Source: Dictyobacter formicarum (lineage in GTDB: Bacteria; Chloroflexota; Ktedonobacteria; Ktedonobacterales; Ktedonobacteraceae). From it: a stretch of 64,000 bases of DNA. The translations under genes were made by a program, and so were the position numbers. The notes under the pieces are model-generated. The model saw only the letters and a program-made list of their open reading frames with translations. It was not told the origin of the DNA and searched no databases. This document shows positions 25,207-35,259 of this stretch, piece by piece; position 1 is the first letter of the stretch; every line of letters begins with the position of its first letter. Location of the stretch: the NCBI RefSeq assembly GCF_016587435.1, contig NZ_BNJJ01000012.1, positions 124,001-188,000 on the forward strand, written 5' to 3'.

Positions 25207-28200
25207 CTATAAGAAATTCAGCTGACTGGCAACGCTACTGGCCTCAACACGGTTATTAACATTCAACTTGCGATAAATACTCTGCACCTGACTGCGTATA
25301 GTATTGACCGAAACCACCAACTCACTGGCAATTTCAGCATTAGAATTGCCAGCAGCCAGCAGACGCAGCACTTTTTGCTCCTGTGAACTCAAAATTTCTT
25401 GTGGAGCCAGCGCGTTGACCGCCATTTCGGATTCACTTTCCTGCGCAAAGGCGTTGAGGAGACGTAACACATAAGCGTGGAGTCCTTTTTCATGGAGATG
25501 AGAGGCGCAATGGCGTAAAAGATGGGCCAGTTCTTCACCTTCATCAAGAAAGAGGCGTACATAGCTTTCGGTATAGGTGCTTCGCAGTACCTGGTGGAGC
25601 TGCTCGTGCGCCCTGGCGTATGCTCCTTGCCGTGCATAAGCCAGCACTAATACCACCTGAACCTCTAGCCAGAAGTAGGTATGGCCCGTTTCCTGCGCAC
25701 TGGCAGCCAGATATTCTAGCTGCCCGATCGCTGCCGTCACTTCTCCTTCAGCCAGTTGGAGGCGCAACTGGAGCAGTTGCTCACGCTGGCGCTGCAAAAG
25801 GGGAATGTTCGCTGAGCGTCGTTCAATGCTATTCAACCAATGTTTAACCGCAGCTAGATCACCGGCAGCCAGCTGGATGCGGGCCTGGACAGCCTGAACC
25901 AGGCGTGTAAGCTGATAGCTAAAAGGTGACGAGAAAACTGGCCTACGCGCCAGCCACGCAGTAAGCCGTTGCTGGGCCTGGCTATACTGGCCACGGGCCT
26001 GCTCAATCAGGGCCAGACTCAAAACGGCTCGTGCCTCAAACTCTTCCACATGCATGCGTTCACCAATCTCCAACACCTCGTCAACCGCCTGCTCGGCCTC
26101 ATCTAATCTATTCCATTGATAAGCGATCTGCGCCAGCGCCAACTGAGTATGAGCAATATCATCATAATCCTCATAAAGCCTGGCCTGGCGCTGCATCTGC
26201 AGGTATTGTTCCGATGCCAGCAAGAGCTTACCCTGCTCAAAAACCACCCAACTCAGCATCCCGATCGCCGCCCGAACATAGGTAAGATTATGCTGCTGCT
26301 CACTCAGCAACTGAGCCTCAAACAAAAAATCGTAGGCACGCTCGAGATGACCATCAAAGGCCTCACCCATCCCTACCACTGTCAGGCTCAAATTGCGCCA
26401 TAGCTGATCCTCCTGCGGCAACCAGGCCAAAGACTGCTTCGCCCAGGTCACAGCCTGCAGCAGCTTTCCCTCTTTCCGCGCCTGCAGCGCCCGTAAAGCA
26501 AACACCTCGGCCAGTTTAGCCGTATCATTCACATCGCGCCAATACTGCTCAGCCAGACGAAGCAGCTGATGTATATACTCCTGACGATCAGGGGCTATAG
26601 CCTCCTCATAGGAAATAAAGAGCAAGGCTAGCGCATAATTTAAACACAACTCGGGATGGCTTTCCAGCTCGCTAGCGGGCAAGCGTCCCAACCAGTGGCA
26701 CAGGCGATAATAGTCAGGGATAGTTGGAATGTTGGCCTGTCGCTTCTCTTCCAGAAAACGCTCAATCAGCCTGGCTGCACGGATAGGGATCTCAGCATTA
26801 AGTGCCATATCAATCGCTTCAACAACAAAAGCATGTTCTTCATACCATAAGCTGGCCCGCGCCATCAATTGGCGCAACTGCTCATCACCCAGGCGGCGCC
26901 GGGCCTCTTGTTGCATAGCCTCAGCAAAAAGGGGGAGATAGCGCGCCCATTCGCCTATCCCATCGAGGGGAATCAAAAAAAGATCGCCCGCACGCAAGGT
27001 TTCTAGCAGGCGTGCACTGTCCTGGCGCTCCGTGATAACATCGCACAGTGTAGCGGTAACGCGTGGCAAGATACATGTTTGCAGCAAAAAGGTCTGTAGC
27101 TCAGGCGATAAGGTATGCAAAATTTCGTTAAGAAAATACTCCTGCACATTCCAATAGCTACCAGCAACGTGCGCAAGCAACTGCTCCGCTTCCTCCTGAT
27201 GGTACTCGGACCGGCGCAAAGCTCTAGTCAACAGACGCAAGCCGGTCGGCCATCCTTCAATCCGTGCGTAAATCTGGCGCAACAGCTTTGGCGAAAGCAC
27301 AAAAGGCAGTTCCTGCTCAAAAAAAGCTTTGGTTTCCTCCAAGGAAAAATTTAAATCAGGTGGATAGATATCTAGCAATTCGTTACGCGCCCGTAAGCGG
27401 GCCGCGTTAAAAGGGAGATCGCCACGCATCAGGATAATGAGGTGAAATGAAGTCGGCAGATGATCCAGGAAAAAATTTAAGCTGGCGATCACCTGCGCGG
27501 AATGGATAACATGAAAGTCATCCAGCACCAGGGTGCATGGTTGCTCAAGCTGGCTTAACTCATTAAGCAAGGTGGTCAGCATCATTTCCAGCGGTTTAAA
27601 CGGCGGCAAGCGATGTGCCTGCAGCAACTCCAGGGCCTCGCGACCAACATCAGCGCGCAACTTCTGACAGGCTGCAATGATATAATGCCAAAAACGAACC
27701 GGATCATTATCGCTCTCATCCAGCACGAGGCTGGTCAGGCCAAAAGGAGCAGGATGCGTATGCGTGTGATGCGCGATCCACTGGCCAACTGTGGTCGTTT
27801 TGCCATAACCTGCCGAACCCGAGATAAAGGTTAACTTGTAATCCAGACTCTTGTCGAGCAAGGCCAGCAGCTGTGGGCGAGCAATCAGTGATTTTGGGAG
27901 CAGCGGTAGCTGCAACTTTGGCAATAACAACGACTCTAGCTGAGGCGCACGTGCCAGCGTAGTCTCTTGCTCCCCATGCGTCAGCAATTCAGCAATCGTT
28001 TCCATCCGCTCCATGCTCAACTGAGTGCTGGCCCCAACATAGCGTTTAACCATCTTCGCGCCATGACGTTGATACGCATACCAGTAACCATCTCTACCGC
28101 GAGTACGTTTCTCCTTCAGCAGATTTAACTGTCCATGGCGACCATAAAAAGCGAACGCACGCTGCCCCTCCAACCATGCCAACCACTGCTGCCCATCACC

Positions 28201-28299
28201 AGTTAAAGAAGGCAGAGCGTCATCCGCCGCTGGCCCAGTCAAAACATAGGCAGTTCTCTCCTCCGACCAGCTCACTTTATAGCGTGCACTCTTTGGCAT
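25207..28299 (-). CDS. Giant MalT-like LuxR-family regulator (STAND ATPase, TPR, LuxR HTH)
   Basis: 1030 residues. Residues 1-110 hold an unusual N-terminal domain with GRDGYWYAYQRHGAKMVKRY, like the Arm/AP2-type DNA-binding fold of integrases. A STAND NTPase follows: Walker A SGSAGYGKTTTVGQ near residue 160, Walker B LVLDDFHVI, and sensor LIILMRGDLPF. A long helical TPR-like part spans 500-950. The LuxR helix-turn-helix ends the protein: LSSQEQKVLRLLAAGNSNAE, VVSVNTIRSQVQSIYRKLN. MalT-type proteins bind an inducer through the TPR part and ATP, oligomerise and activate promoters. The extra N-terminal DNA-binding-like domain makes two possible DNA contacts. Confidence 0.9.
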   Translation of the reverse strand: MPKSARYKVSWSEERTAYVLTGPAADDALPSLTGDGQQWLAWLEGQRAFAFYGRHGQLNLLKEKRTRGRDGYWYAYQRHGAKMVKRYVGASTQLSMERMETIAELLTHGEQETTLARAPQLESLLLPKLQLPLLPKSLIARPQLLALLDKSLDYKLTFISGSAGYGKTTTVGQWIAHHTHTHPAPFGLTSLVLDESDNDPVRFWHYIIAACQKLRADVGREALELLQAHRLPPFKPLEMMLTTLLNELSQLEQPCTLVLDDFHVIHSAQVIASLNFFLDHLPTSFHLIILMRGDLPFNAARLRARNELLDIYPPDLNFSLEETKAFFEQELPFVLSPKLLRQIYARIEGWPTGLRLLTRALRRSEYHQEEAEQLLAHVAGSYWNVQEYFLNEILHTLSPELQTFLLQTCILPRVTATLCDVITERQDSARLLETLRAGDLFLIPLDGIGEWARYLPLFAEAMQQEARRRLGDEQLRQLMARASLWYEEHAFVVEAIDMALNAEIPIRAARLIERFLEEKRQANIPTIPDYYRLCHWLGRLPASELESHPELCLNYALALLFISYEEAIAPDRQEYIHQLLRLAEQYWRDVNDTAKLAEVFALRALQARKEGKLLQAVTWAKQSLAWLPQEDQLWRNLSLTVVGMGEAFDGHLERAYDFLFEAQLLSEQQHNLTYVRAAIGMLSWVVFEQGKLLLASEQYLQMQRQARLYEDYDDIAHTQLALAQIAYQWNRLDEAEQAVDEVLEIGERMHVEEFEARAVLSLALIEQARGQYSQAQQRLTAWLARRPVFSSPFSYQLTRLVQAVQARIQLAAGDLAAVKHWLNSIERRSANIPLLQRQREQLLQLRLQLAEGEVTAAIGQLEYLAASAQETGHTYFWLEVQVVLVLAYARQGAYARAHEQLHQVLRSTYTESYVRLFLDEGEELAHLLRHCASHLHEKGLHAYVLRLLNAFAQESESEMAVNALAPQEILSSQEQKVLRLLAAGNSNAEIASELVVSVNTIRSQVQSIYRKLNVNNRVEASSVASQLNFL

Positions 28300-28396
28300 C
28301 AGCAGATCAGTCTTTCTTTTTGCTACCCAACTATTTTATGGATGATTATAAACCACTCTCAAATTGAACACAAGTGCTCCCCAACACATTGAGGAG

Positions 28397-28458
28397 CAAA
28401 AAAATAACGATGTGGGTATCCCTTCTTACACAATGAGAAGGGATACCCACATCGTTAT
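28397..28458 (-). terminator. Terminator of the GH43 gene (23-bp perfect stem)
   Basis: Arms 28404-28426 and 28436-28458 pair perfectly. Read on the minus strand the stem is followed by a T run (A run 28399-28404 on the plus strand). It ends the sugar-utilisation operon. Confidence 0.8.
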
Positions 28459-28486
28459 CAAAGAGAGACAATAAAATTGCTATAGA

Positions 28487-29551
28487 TTATTCACCGGAAG
28501 GTGGCTCCAGAGGAGTCTTTACACTGACAGGAGTGCCAAAATTGGGAGTACCATCAGCATTCCAGGTGAAAGGCTGAGCACGTACCTCACGTCCAGCATA
28601 GGTGAAGTCCGCAGTTGTTTTAGCGTGATACACCATCCAGGATTGCTTCCCATCAGGTGAAGTAGTAAAGTGGGCACGACCAGGACCAAAGACACCGTTA
28701 TCGCTATTATATTCAAAGACCGGCCCCTTTTTCTGCCAGGAACTACGCTCAAGCGGGTCCCCACCCTGGTAGGTCATCAGACCCAGGCAATAATTATAAT
28801 TGCCTGTATCACTGGCTGAATAGACAATAAATGTTTTGCCATCATGATACAAGGCTTCGGGACCTTCAGCCACCGGATAGTCGGAGCGAGCCTGGTAGCC
28901 CTGCTCCCAGGGCTGATCGGGATCAATAATTAAACGCGGCGCCCCGTTGACGGTCAGTGGATCATGCATCGGGGCCAGGTAGGTAGCATTTGTACCTTTC
29001 TCCAGCACATACATCAAATAGAGTTGGCCATGCAACTGTAAAATTGAAGCATCAATGGCAGTTGTATTGTCGGTACCGGTCAGCTGGCCTTTATATGTGT
29101 AAGGTCCCAGCGGATCTGACCCCTGGCTCTGCAATACATAAATACGGTGATCTTCGTTCTTATCGGTAAGGGCCGCAGTAAAATAAACGAACCAATGACT
29201 GCTTCCTTGATAATCTAACAAAAACATTGAAGGCGACCAGACCTGGAAAGCAGGCTCACCAGGAGCCGGACTCCAGATGGTCTTTGAGTCCTGGCCCACA
29301 TCTTCCAGATGCGGCGCATGCCAGATTTCCAGTGAATTACCTGTATGTGTGCCAGTTAAATAGTAGCTGTTATTGTGATAGACAATAAAAGGATCAGCCA
29401 CAGGGGCTAATGGATTGTGTAGAGAGGCAACCGATTTTGACATAGATGCAGTCGACGATGCACAGGCGGTCACGAAAAAGCACAGCATCCACGGCGCAAG
29501 GAGCTGAAAGACGCGCCGCCAGCTTTTCTGTCTGCCAGAAGCCATATGCAT
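28487..29551 (-). CDS. Lipoprotein GH43-type glycoside hydrolase
   Basis: 354 residues with a lipoprotein signal (LAPWMLCFFVTACASS, Cys about residue 31), so it is anchored outside the cell. The five-bladed propeller starts at PVADPFIVYHNNSYYLTGTH, where the general-base Asp of GH43 lies (ADPF). TTAIDASIL carries the pKa-modulating Asp, and AEGPEALYH the general-acid Glu. GH43 enzymes release arabinose or xylose from plant polysaccharide. AAGGAAAAG lies before the ATG; an ATG two codons in is possible. It is the last gene of the ABC/GH2 operon and probably trims oligosaccharides before uptake. Confidence 0.85.
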   Translation of the reverse strand: MHMASGRQKSWRRVFQLLAPWMLCFFVTACASSTASMSKSVASLHNPLAPVADPFIVYHNNSYYLTGTHTGNSLEIWHAPHLEDVGQDSKTIWSPAPGEPAFQVWSPSMFLLDYQGSSHWFVYFTAALTDKNEDHRIYVLQSQGSDPLGPYTYKGQLTGTDNTTAIDASILQLHGQLYLMYVLEKGTNATYLAPMHDPLTVNGAPRLIIDPDQPWEQGYQARSDYPVAEGPEALYHDGKTFIVYSASDTGNYNYCLGLMTYQGGDPLERSSWQKKGPVFEYNSDNGVFGPGRAHFTTSPDGKQSWMVYHAKTTADFTYAGREVRAQPFTWNADGTPNFGTPVSVKTPLEPPSGE

Positions 29552-29663
29552 CTTTTCCTTTCATGAAATAGGGTGTAGAGAGAAGCGCAAACGTAGCAAA
29601 GCACACTTCTCTCCAAACCAGGTTAGATAGAAGGACTATCTATGTGTTGGTCCTTAGAAGAGT

Positions 29664-31811
29664 TTATTCGTTGTTTACCTGCGGGAGATCTTTCTCAGAG
29701 AAGGCATAGCCCTCTCGGCCAGGCTGCTGCTCAGCTTGCGCCTCGCTAGCTGGCGCAATGTCTAGAAAAGCATAGGCACAACTATGCCCATGCCCATCCA
29801 GCAACTGCACGTGCAGGCGTCCACTTACCTGTGCAGATGGCAATGTAAAGCGCAATAACTGCGGAGCAGTAATCGTGTATGGCTCTACCACATCATCTAA
29901 ATCCAGGTGACTCGCATGAGCACTATCGCTTTCCCACCACCAGAGCAACTGGCCACGAATGGGTAGAGATCCCTGGTGCGAGATCTGGTAAGGGATTGCC
30001 AGTTCAGCCTGATCCACAATATAATCCAGGCCAGGCTTATGCGGTACCAGGTCAAAAATAATGACCGTATCGGCATTTACCAGTTTGGGATCGTAGCCCA
30101 GTGGCTTGAGCTGGCGCCAGGCGTTATAGAGGCCACATAACTCATATTCAACATCGTAGAGCTCGGTATAAATATAACCACTGATAGCAGCATGACGCCG
30201 AAGCTCCTGCGTTTGCCAGCGAAAATACCAGCCACGTTCTTCGTCAGTACTGCCTGCACCATACTCCCCATTCAACAAAGGAAGATCTTGCTGCTCATGG
30301 CCGGTTACGCACAGCTGCGTTTCATACCAATGATCCACGCCCAGCTGATGGCCAAACCAGGTAGTATTGTCGCTAGCCAGAGCCGCCGTCACATCACGCC
30401 AGCGCTGATTATCATTATCATAATAATGCCAATCCAGCACATCGGTCTTGACATGATTCCAGCCGGAGTCATCGATAATGGGACGACTATGATCATGGGC
30501 GGCCAGCAGATCATAAGCTCGAATCACCGCTTGCTGCTTATCCACATCCTGGCCGCTGCGCCAATCCAGGCCCCACTCTTCGTTATAAATACCCCAGAGA
30601 ATAATAGAAGGATGATTATGATCGCGCGCCACCATTAACGGCAACTGCGCTTCAAATATAGCAGCCGCCTCCTGAGAGAAACGTCCATAACAGGGGGGTT
30701 CAGCCCAGACCAGCAGGCCCAGGCGATCAGCCCAATAGAGCCAGAGAGGATCTTCTAACTTGATATGCTTGCGCATCAGATTAAAGCCTGCCTGGAGAGC
30801 GATCTCAACATCCAGGCGCAGAGCATCATCATTGGGCGCACTATAGCCGCTTTCCGGCCAATAGCCCTGCTCCAATGCGCCGCGCACATATAGTGGCTCA
30901 CCATTCAACAATAATCTGTCGCCCTGCGCCTCAATCGAACGCAAACCGGTATAACACTTCACTTGATCAACACCAGCACTGCTTACCAGTTTGACCGTCA
31001 CATAATAGAGATACGGGTCCTGCGGTGTCCAGCAACGAGGCTGTTCAACAGGCAAAGTCAACCGCACAACACTATCATGAACAGGCACCTGTTGCTCCGG
31101 CATACCGTCAATCTGAACGGAAAGAGTGGTATCAGCCAGAGACTTACCCCGGAGTTCTACGCAAGCTTCAATGGCCGTCAACCCCTGGGATGGTGACAGG
31201 CGCACATGCTGGATAAACGTCTCTGGACGCCCCTCCAACCAGACCGTCTGCCAGATACCACTGCTGGCCGTAAACTGACATTCATAGTAGTCATCGTTGG
31301 GACGGCTACGCTGCTTACCATGTGGGATAGATAGCTTATCTAACGGCGCCTCAACCCGCACAATCAGCTCACCACATCCATCGCGCAAAGCATCGGTAAT
31401 ATCAAAGCAGAAGGGCAGGTAGCCGCCACGATGCTCGCCGATCCACAGACCATTCACCCACACCTGGCACAGATAATGCACCGCGCCAAAGTGCAGGATG
31501 GTCCGCTCACGCGCCCATTCCGCAGGACACTGTAGACGCAGACGATACCAGCCAACCGGCAGCCATTCCTGTCCAATCCCCGAAGCCGCGGTCTCCCAGG
31601 CAAAGGGAACCTGAATCTGCTGCGTCCAATTGCCATTGCCAGGCTCTTCCCAGCGCTCAGCCAGCCCCTGCTGTTCAGGATCAGGCGAAAAATCCCAGGC
31701 GCCATTTAAGCACAGCCAGCGATGCGAACGATCAAAATCCGGACGAGGATAGGCCGAACGCTGCCCATACGCTAGTCGAGACCTGTTTTCTTGTTCAGAA
31801 TATATACCCAT
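29664..31811 (-). CDS. GH2 family beta-glycosidase
   Basis: 715 residues, cytoplasmic (no signal). Order: jelly-roll sugar-binding domain (about 30-200), immunoglobulin-like domain (200-290), TIM barrel (300-580), C-terminal beta domains. The acid/base Glu is in IYNEEWG (about E411) and the nucleophile Glu in LLNGEYGAG (about E516). Region FNLMRKHIKLEDPLWLYWAD is typical of beta-galactosidase and beta-glucuronidase relatives. It starts four bases after the permease stop with AAGGA inside the permease end, so it is translationally coupled. It likely cleaves the imported oligosaccharide. Confidence 0.9.
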   Translation of the reverse strand: MGIYSEQENRSRLAYGQRSAYPRPDFDRSHRWLCLNGAWDFSPDPEQQGLAERWEEPGNGNWTQQIQVPFAWETAASGIGQEWLPVGWYRLRLQCPAEWARERTILHFGAVHYLCQVWVNGLWIGEHRGGYLPFCFDITDALRDGCGELIVRVEAPLDKLSIPHGKQRSRPNDDYYECQFTASSGIWQTVWLEGRPETFIQHVRLSPSQGLTAIEACVELRGKSLADTTLSVQIDGMPEQQVPVHDSVVRLTLPVEQPRCWTPQDPYLYYVTVKLVSSAGVDQVKCYTGLRSIEAQGDRLLLNGEPLYVRGALEQGYWPESGYSAPNDDALRLDVEIALQAGFNLMRKHIKLEDPLWLYWADRLGLLVWAEPPCYGRFSQEAAAIFEAQLPLMVARDHNHPSIILWGIYNEEWGLDWRSGQDVDKQQAVIRAYDLLAAHDHSRPIIDDSGWNHVKTDVLDWHYYDNDNQRWRDVTAALASDNTTWFGHQLGVDHWYETQLCVTGHEQQDLPLLNGEYGAGSTDEERGWYFRWQTQELRRHAAISGYIYTELYDVEYELCGLYNAWRQLKPLGYDPKLVNADTVIIFDLVPHKPGLDYIVDQAELAIPYQISHQGSLPIRGQLLWWWESDSAHASHLDLDDVVEPYTITAPQLLRFTLPSAQVSGRLHVQLLDGHGHSCAYAFLDIAPASEAQAEQQPGREGYAFSEKDLPQVNNE

Positions 31812-31814
31812 AAT

Positions 31815-32738
31815 CTATCCTTTGACACTCCCAGCCAGCATGCCGCTGATAAATTGACGCTGAAGCGCGATAAACAGAACCATCACCGGAAACGTCGCCA
31901 CCGTGCTGGCGGCCATAATCATACCCCAGGCATCGTGTCCCGTTGTACCCGGACTCGAATTATTAATCTGGGTCGCCAGGTTAGACAACATCACCTGCAA
32001 GGTTTGCATAGAATCGGAACCTGTAATAATCACCGGCCACACAAAATCGTTGTAGATACCCAGGAAAGTCATAATCGCCAGCGCGGCCAGCGCAGGCCGC
32101 ATCAGAGGCAGCACGATGCGCCAGTACATGCCGAATGGGGTACAGCCATCAACCCTGGCCGCCTCCAACAGCTCATCTGGCACATCCGCGATCTGCTGCC
32201 GCGTCCAGAAAATCGCGAAGGCATTGACCAGTCCGGGCGCAACCAGGCCCTGGTAGGTATCCACCCAGTTGAGGGCTCCCATCTCCAGCAAGAGTGGAAG
32301 GATCATCGCGATCGCGGGCACCATCATGGTCGAGAGCACAAAGGCGAACAGGAATTTCTTGCCTCGGAATTGAAACTTGGCAAAGGCAAAGCCGGCCAGC
32401 GGACAAAAGAGCATGGTGGCTCCGCCCTGCAGCACCAGCACAATAAAGGTATTTTGAAACCCGACCCACATCGGCACGGCAGCAAGCAAAGCAGTATAGT
32501 TGTGGAAAGAGAGCGTATGCAGATCCAGCCCCAGAGGGGTCGTCGCGATCTCGCTACCCGGCTTCAAGGATGAAACAAACATCCAAGCCAGCGGGAAGAT
32601 CGTCACCAATGCGGCAATCACCAGAACTATATAGGCCAGCAGGCTACTGAACCGAAAGTGACGGCGGCGTATATCCGATGAGCCCTTGAGCACCTGGCTA
32701 GCCGCCTTTTCATAGGACTGTGAAGTTGTAACAGCCAT
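31815..32738 (-). CDS. Sugar ABC transporter permease, MalG type
   Basis: 307 residues with six predicted helices. The permease loop EAARVDGCTPFGMYWRIVLP contains the EAA-G motif that docks the ATPase. It begins one base after the stop of the MalF-type partner and is followed immediately by the GH2 gene. With its partner it forms the membrane channel for the substrate brought by the binding protein at 33770. Confidence 0.93.
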   Translation of the reverse strand: MAVTTSQSYEKAASQVLKGSSDIRRRHFRFSSLLAYIVLVIAALVTIFPLAWMFVSSLKPGSEIATTPLGLDLHTLSFHNYTALLAAVPMWVGFQNTFIVLVLQGGATMLFCPLAGFAFAKFQFRGKKFLFAFVLSTMMVPAIAMILPLLLEMGALNWVDTYQGLVAPGLVNAFAIFWTRQQIADVPDELLEAARVDGCTPFGMYWRIVLPLMRPALAALAIMTFLGIYNDFVWPVIITGSDSMQTLQVMLSNLATQINNSSPGTTGHDAWGMIMAASTVATFPVMVLFIALQRQFISGMLAGSVKG

Positions 32739-32739
32739 C

Positions 32740-33684
32740 CTACCTCTCCTCTCCAGCCTGCAAGAAGCGCAGCATAAACAGCGAAAGCAGGACCAGTAAA
32801 ATTGTCAGCAGAAACGAATTGGCGGCGCCGGTACCAAAGTCGGAATTGGCGATATAGGAATTGAGCAGATAACCGGCGGTTGTGGTTGAATTATAGGGGC
32901 CACCATTCGTCAACACCTTTGGCTCAGCAAACATCTGCACCACGCCCAGCGTACTAAAGACAATCAGGAAGCCAACGGTGCGACGCAACAGAGGCAGCGT
33001 AAGCGAAAAGAACTGCCGCACCGCACCAGCGCCATCGATCGAGGCGGCCTCGTAATATTCAGCCGGGATCGCCTGGATCGCGGCCAGCATTGTCAACACC
33101 GCAAAAGCGCTCCCACCCCACAGAACCAGCAGGGCCAGAGTGGGCTTGGCCCACTCACTGGTCGTCAGCCAGCCGATCGAGGGTAGATGTACTATATGCA
33201 AGAGCGTATTGATTGCCCCGAAATCCTGGTCGAACAGCACCAACCAGACCTGGACAATCGCCACCAGCGGCACCACATATGGCAGCAGCATAGAGGTACG
33301 GAAAAAACCGCGCAGACGTAGTCCGGGCAAGGACAGCAGGGCCGCCACTACCACCGCCACCAGCACGCGCACCGGCACAATCAAAAACCACAACACGGCC
33401 GAATTTCCCAGCGATTGCCAGAACGAACTATCCGTCAGCAGAAAGGTATAGTTCGCCAGGCCGATGAAGCGTGGATCAGCATCCCCATGCCAGTGGGTAA
33501 AGCTCAAAAAGAGCGAATAGAGAAACGGAAAGAGCGAAAAGGCGCAAAAGAAAATCACAAAAGGTGCGATAAATAGATACGGCGAGAAGCTACCGCCTAG
33601 CCAGCGACGCAACCGTTCCAGCAGCGAACGAGAAGGCATAGGAGAAGGGGTAGCAGAGCCTGGCCGGGATGTAGCAACAGCCAT
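32740..33684 (-). CDS. Sugar ABC transporter permease, MalF type
   Basis: Start at 33684 is chosen: AGAGGAG lies seven bases upstream, whereas the longer frame from 33747 has none and would read through the hairpin. 314 residues. The first 30 residues are Ser/Pro-rich and cytoplasmic. Six helices follow, beginning LFIAPFVIFFCAFSLFPF. The EAA loop reads EAASIDGAGAVRQFFSLTLP. It is coupled to the MalG-type gene. No ATPase gene is in the operon, so a shared MsmK/MalK-type subunit is presumed. Confidence 0.93.
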   Translation of the reverse strand: MAVATSRPGSATPSPMPSRSLLERLRRWLGGSFSPYLFIAPFVIFFCAFSLFPFLYSLFLSFTHWHGDADPRFIGLANYTFLLTDSSFWQSLGNSAVLWFLIVPVRVLVAVVVAALLSLPGLRLRGFFRTSMLLPYVVPLVAIVQVWLVLFDQDFGAINTLLHIVHLPSIGWLTTSEWAKPTLALLVLWGGSAFAVLTMLAAIQAIPAEYYEAASIDGAGAVRQFFSLTLPLLRRTVGFLIVFSTLGVVQMFAEPKVLTNGGPYNSTTTAGYLLNSYIANSDFGTGAANSFLLTILLVLLSLFMLRFLQAGEER

Positions 33685-33709
33685 CACAGAACTCCTCTCT
33701 GAGAGTAAA

Positions 33710-33735
33710 GAAGACCCATCGTGTGATGGGTCTTC
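33710..33735 (-). promoter_or_regulatory. Intercistronic hairpin between binding-protein and permease genes
   Basis: GAAGACCCATC (33710-33720) pairs exactly with GATGGGTCTTC (33725-33735). It sits in the short gap between the two genes. Hairpins here are known to stabilise the upstream message or thin out read-through, so the binding protein is made in excess over the permeases. Confidence 0.6.
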
Positions 33736-33769
33736 CCCACTAACCACCTACGGACAAAGCAGCCAATGA

Positions 33770-35158
33770 TTACTGGCGAGCAATCAGCTTGTTCTGAATA
33801 TCATCCGAGGATTTCTGAAGCACCTGCTGCGGCGTCAACTGCCCATCCAACAAACGCTGAACATTGGTGCCAAAGTAAGGTACAGCTTGATTGTACCAGG
33901 GGGCAATATAGAAATTACCTGGAATATCTTTGACAGTACTGGTAACGGTTTGCCATAGATTCTGGCCGCCCAGACCTTCAGAATTCTTATACAATTGTGT
34001 GCCAAGCGCAGGCAGATAAGATGGAATCGAGGTATTGATACCACCAGGATAGATCTTATTGGGGCCATAGACAGAGGTATAGCCTTCTTTACTAAAGACC
34101 AGGTGCTCATAGAAGAGCCAGGCCAGATGAGGACTCTTAGCCTTTTTCGGGATAATAAACGAGCTACCACCCATGACAGCGGCCCGAGTCCCACCTTTGG
34201 TCCAGGCAGGTAGAGGCATCGCGCGCCATTTCCCTTTGGTCTTCTTGAAGAGTAGATCTGGACCATACACGGCCCAGACGGCCCAGGGATAGAATGCGAC
34301 CTGATTATTCTCGATCGCCGCAACGTCGCCAGGGCCATAATATAGGGCACGTGTTCCCAGGTTCTGATCGCGCACACTCTTCAAGAAATTCATAATATTG
34401 AGGTAAGCAGGTGAATTAATCTGCAGTTTGCCATTAGCATCAACCATGCTGGTACCCTGCTGATTAGCAAACATCTCAACCCAGAGTTGGGTCAGGCCAG
34501 GATCCTGTTCCAGATGAATCGGCTTACAAGAAGGGCCAAATTTCCCCTGCACCTTTTTGGCAGCCGCAATCAAATCATCATAGGTCTGGATCGATGCAGG
34601 GTCTACCCCGGCTTCCTGCAACATATCCTCACGATAGTACAACAGACCAGGATCTAGATCCCAGGGGATACCAACAATACGATTATTATGGGTATTAACA
34701 CGCAACTTAAACGGCACAATATCTTTGACATACGGCTGAATCCAGTCCGTAATATCATAGTAATGGGAAGCCAGAGTTGGAAGATTGTTATCCTCATAGA
34801 AGGAGCCATCCGGTACATTGACACCGGTATTGAGGGTGGTAGGCAACTTTGCATCAACATCCACTGATACATGCTTCACCTTAATCTTAGGATACTTTTT
34901 GTTGAAGCTCTCAATGGTTGCATCAAAGACCTGGAACAGATCACCCGAGCGATCCCAAATAGTGACGGTACCTTCGGTCGCGGTCGCATTACCAGTAGCC
35001 ACGCTAGCAGTGGAAGGAGAACCGCAAGCCGCCAGCAGACCACCAGCAGCAGCAAACGCGCCAACAGCAGCAGAGGACTTAATAAAAGAGCGACGAGAGA
35101 TCGCATACTGAGATGAGAAGGTATCAAATTGTTTAAGGGCATCCAGTTGTTTTGACAT
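33770..35158 (-). CDS. Sugar ABC transporter solute-binding lipoprotein
   Basis: 462 residues. The signal region has a twin-arginine-like SRRSFIKSSAAVGAFAAAGG and a lipobox LLAACGS, so it is probably exported folded and lipid-anchored. The mature part matches family 1 extracellular sugar-binding proteins (TVTIWDRSGDLFQVFDATIE, FYPWAVWAVYGPDL, MGGSSFIIPKKAKSPHLAWL). It is the first gene of the operon, behind the LacI-type operator. Confidence 0.93.
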   Translation of the reverse strand: MSKQLDALKQFDTFSSQYAISRRSFIKSSAAVGAFAAAGGLLAACGSPSTASVATGNATATEGTVTIWDRSGDLFQVFDATIESFNKKYPKIKVKHVSVDVDAKLPTTLNTGVNVPDGSFYEDNNLPTLASHYYDITDWIQPYVKDIVPFKLRVNTHNNRIVGIPWDLDPGLLYYREDMLQEAGVDPASIQTYDDLIAAAKKVQGKFGPSCKPIHLEQDPGLTQLWVEMFANQQGTSMVDANGKLQINSPAYLNIMNFLKSVRDQNLGTRALYYGPGDVAAIENNQVAFYPWAVWAVYGPDLLFKKTKGKWRAMPLPAWTKGGTRAAVMGGSSFIIPKKAKSPHLAWLFYEHLVFSKEGYTSVYGPNKIYPGGINTSIPSYLPALGTQLYKNSEGLGGQNLWQTVTSTVKDIPGNFYIAPWYNQAVPYFGTNVQRLLDGQLTPQQVLQKSSDDIQNKLIARQ

Positions 35159-35259
35159 CCGTGTTCATTCCTTTCCTCAACACGAGAAACGTTGGAAAGT
35201 TGCATGCGACAATGCATAAATAAAAATGACGTGTCTAAATAAAAGACAAACTCATACCT

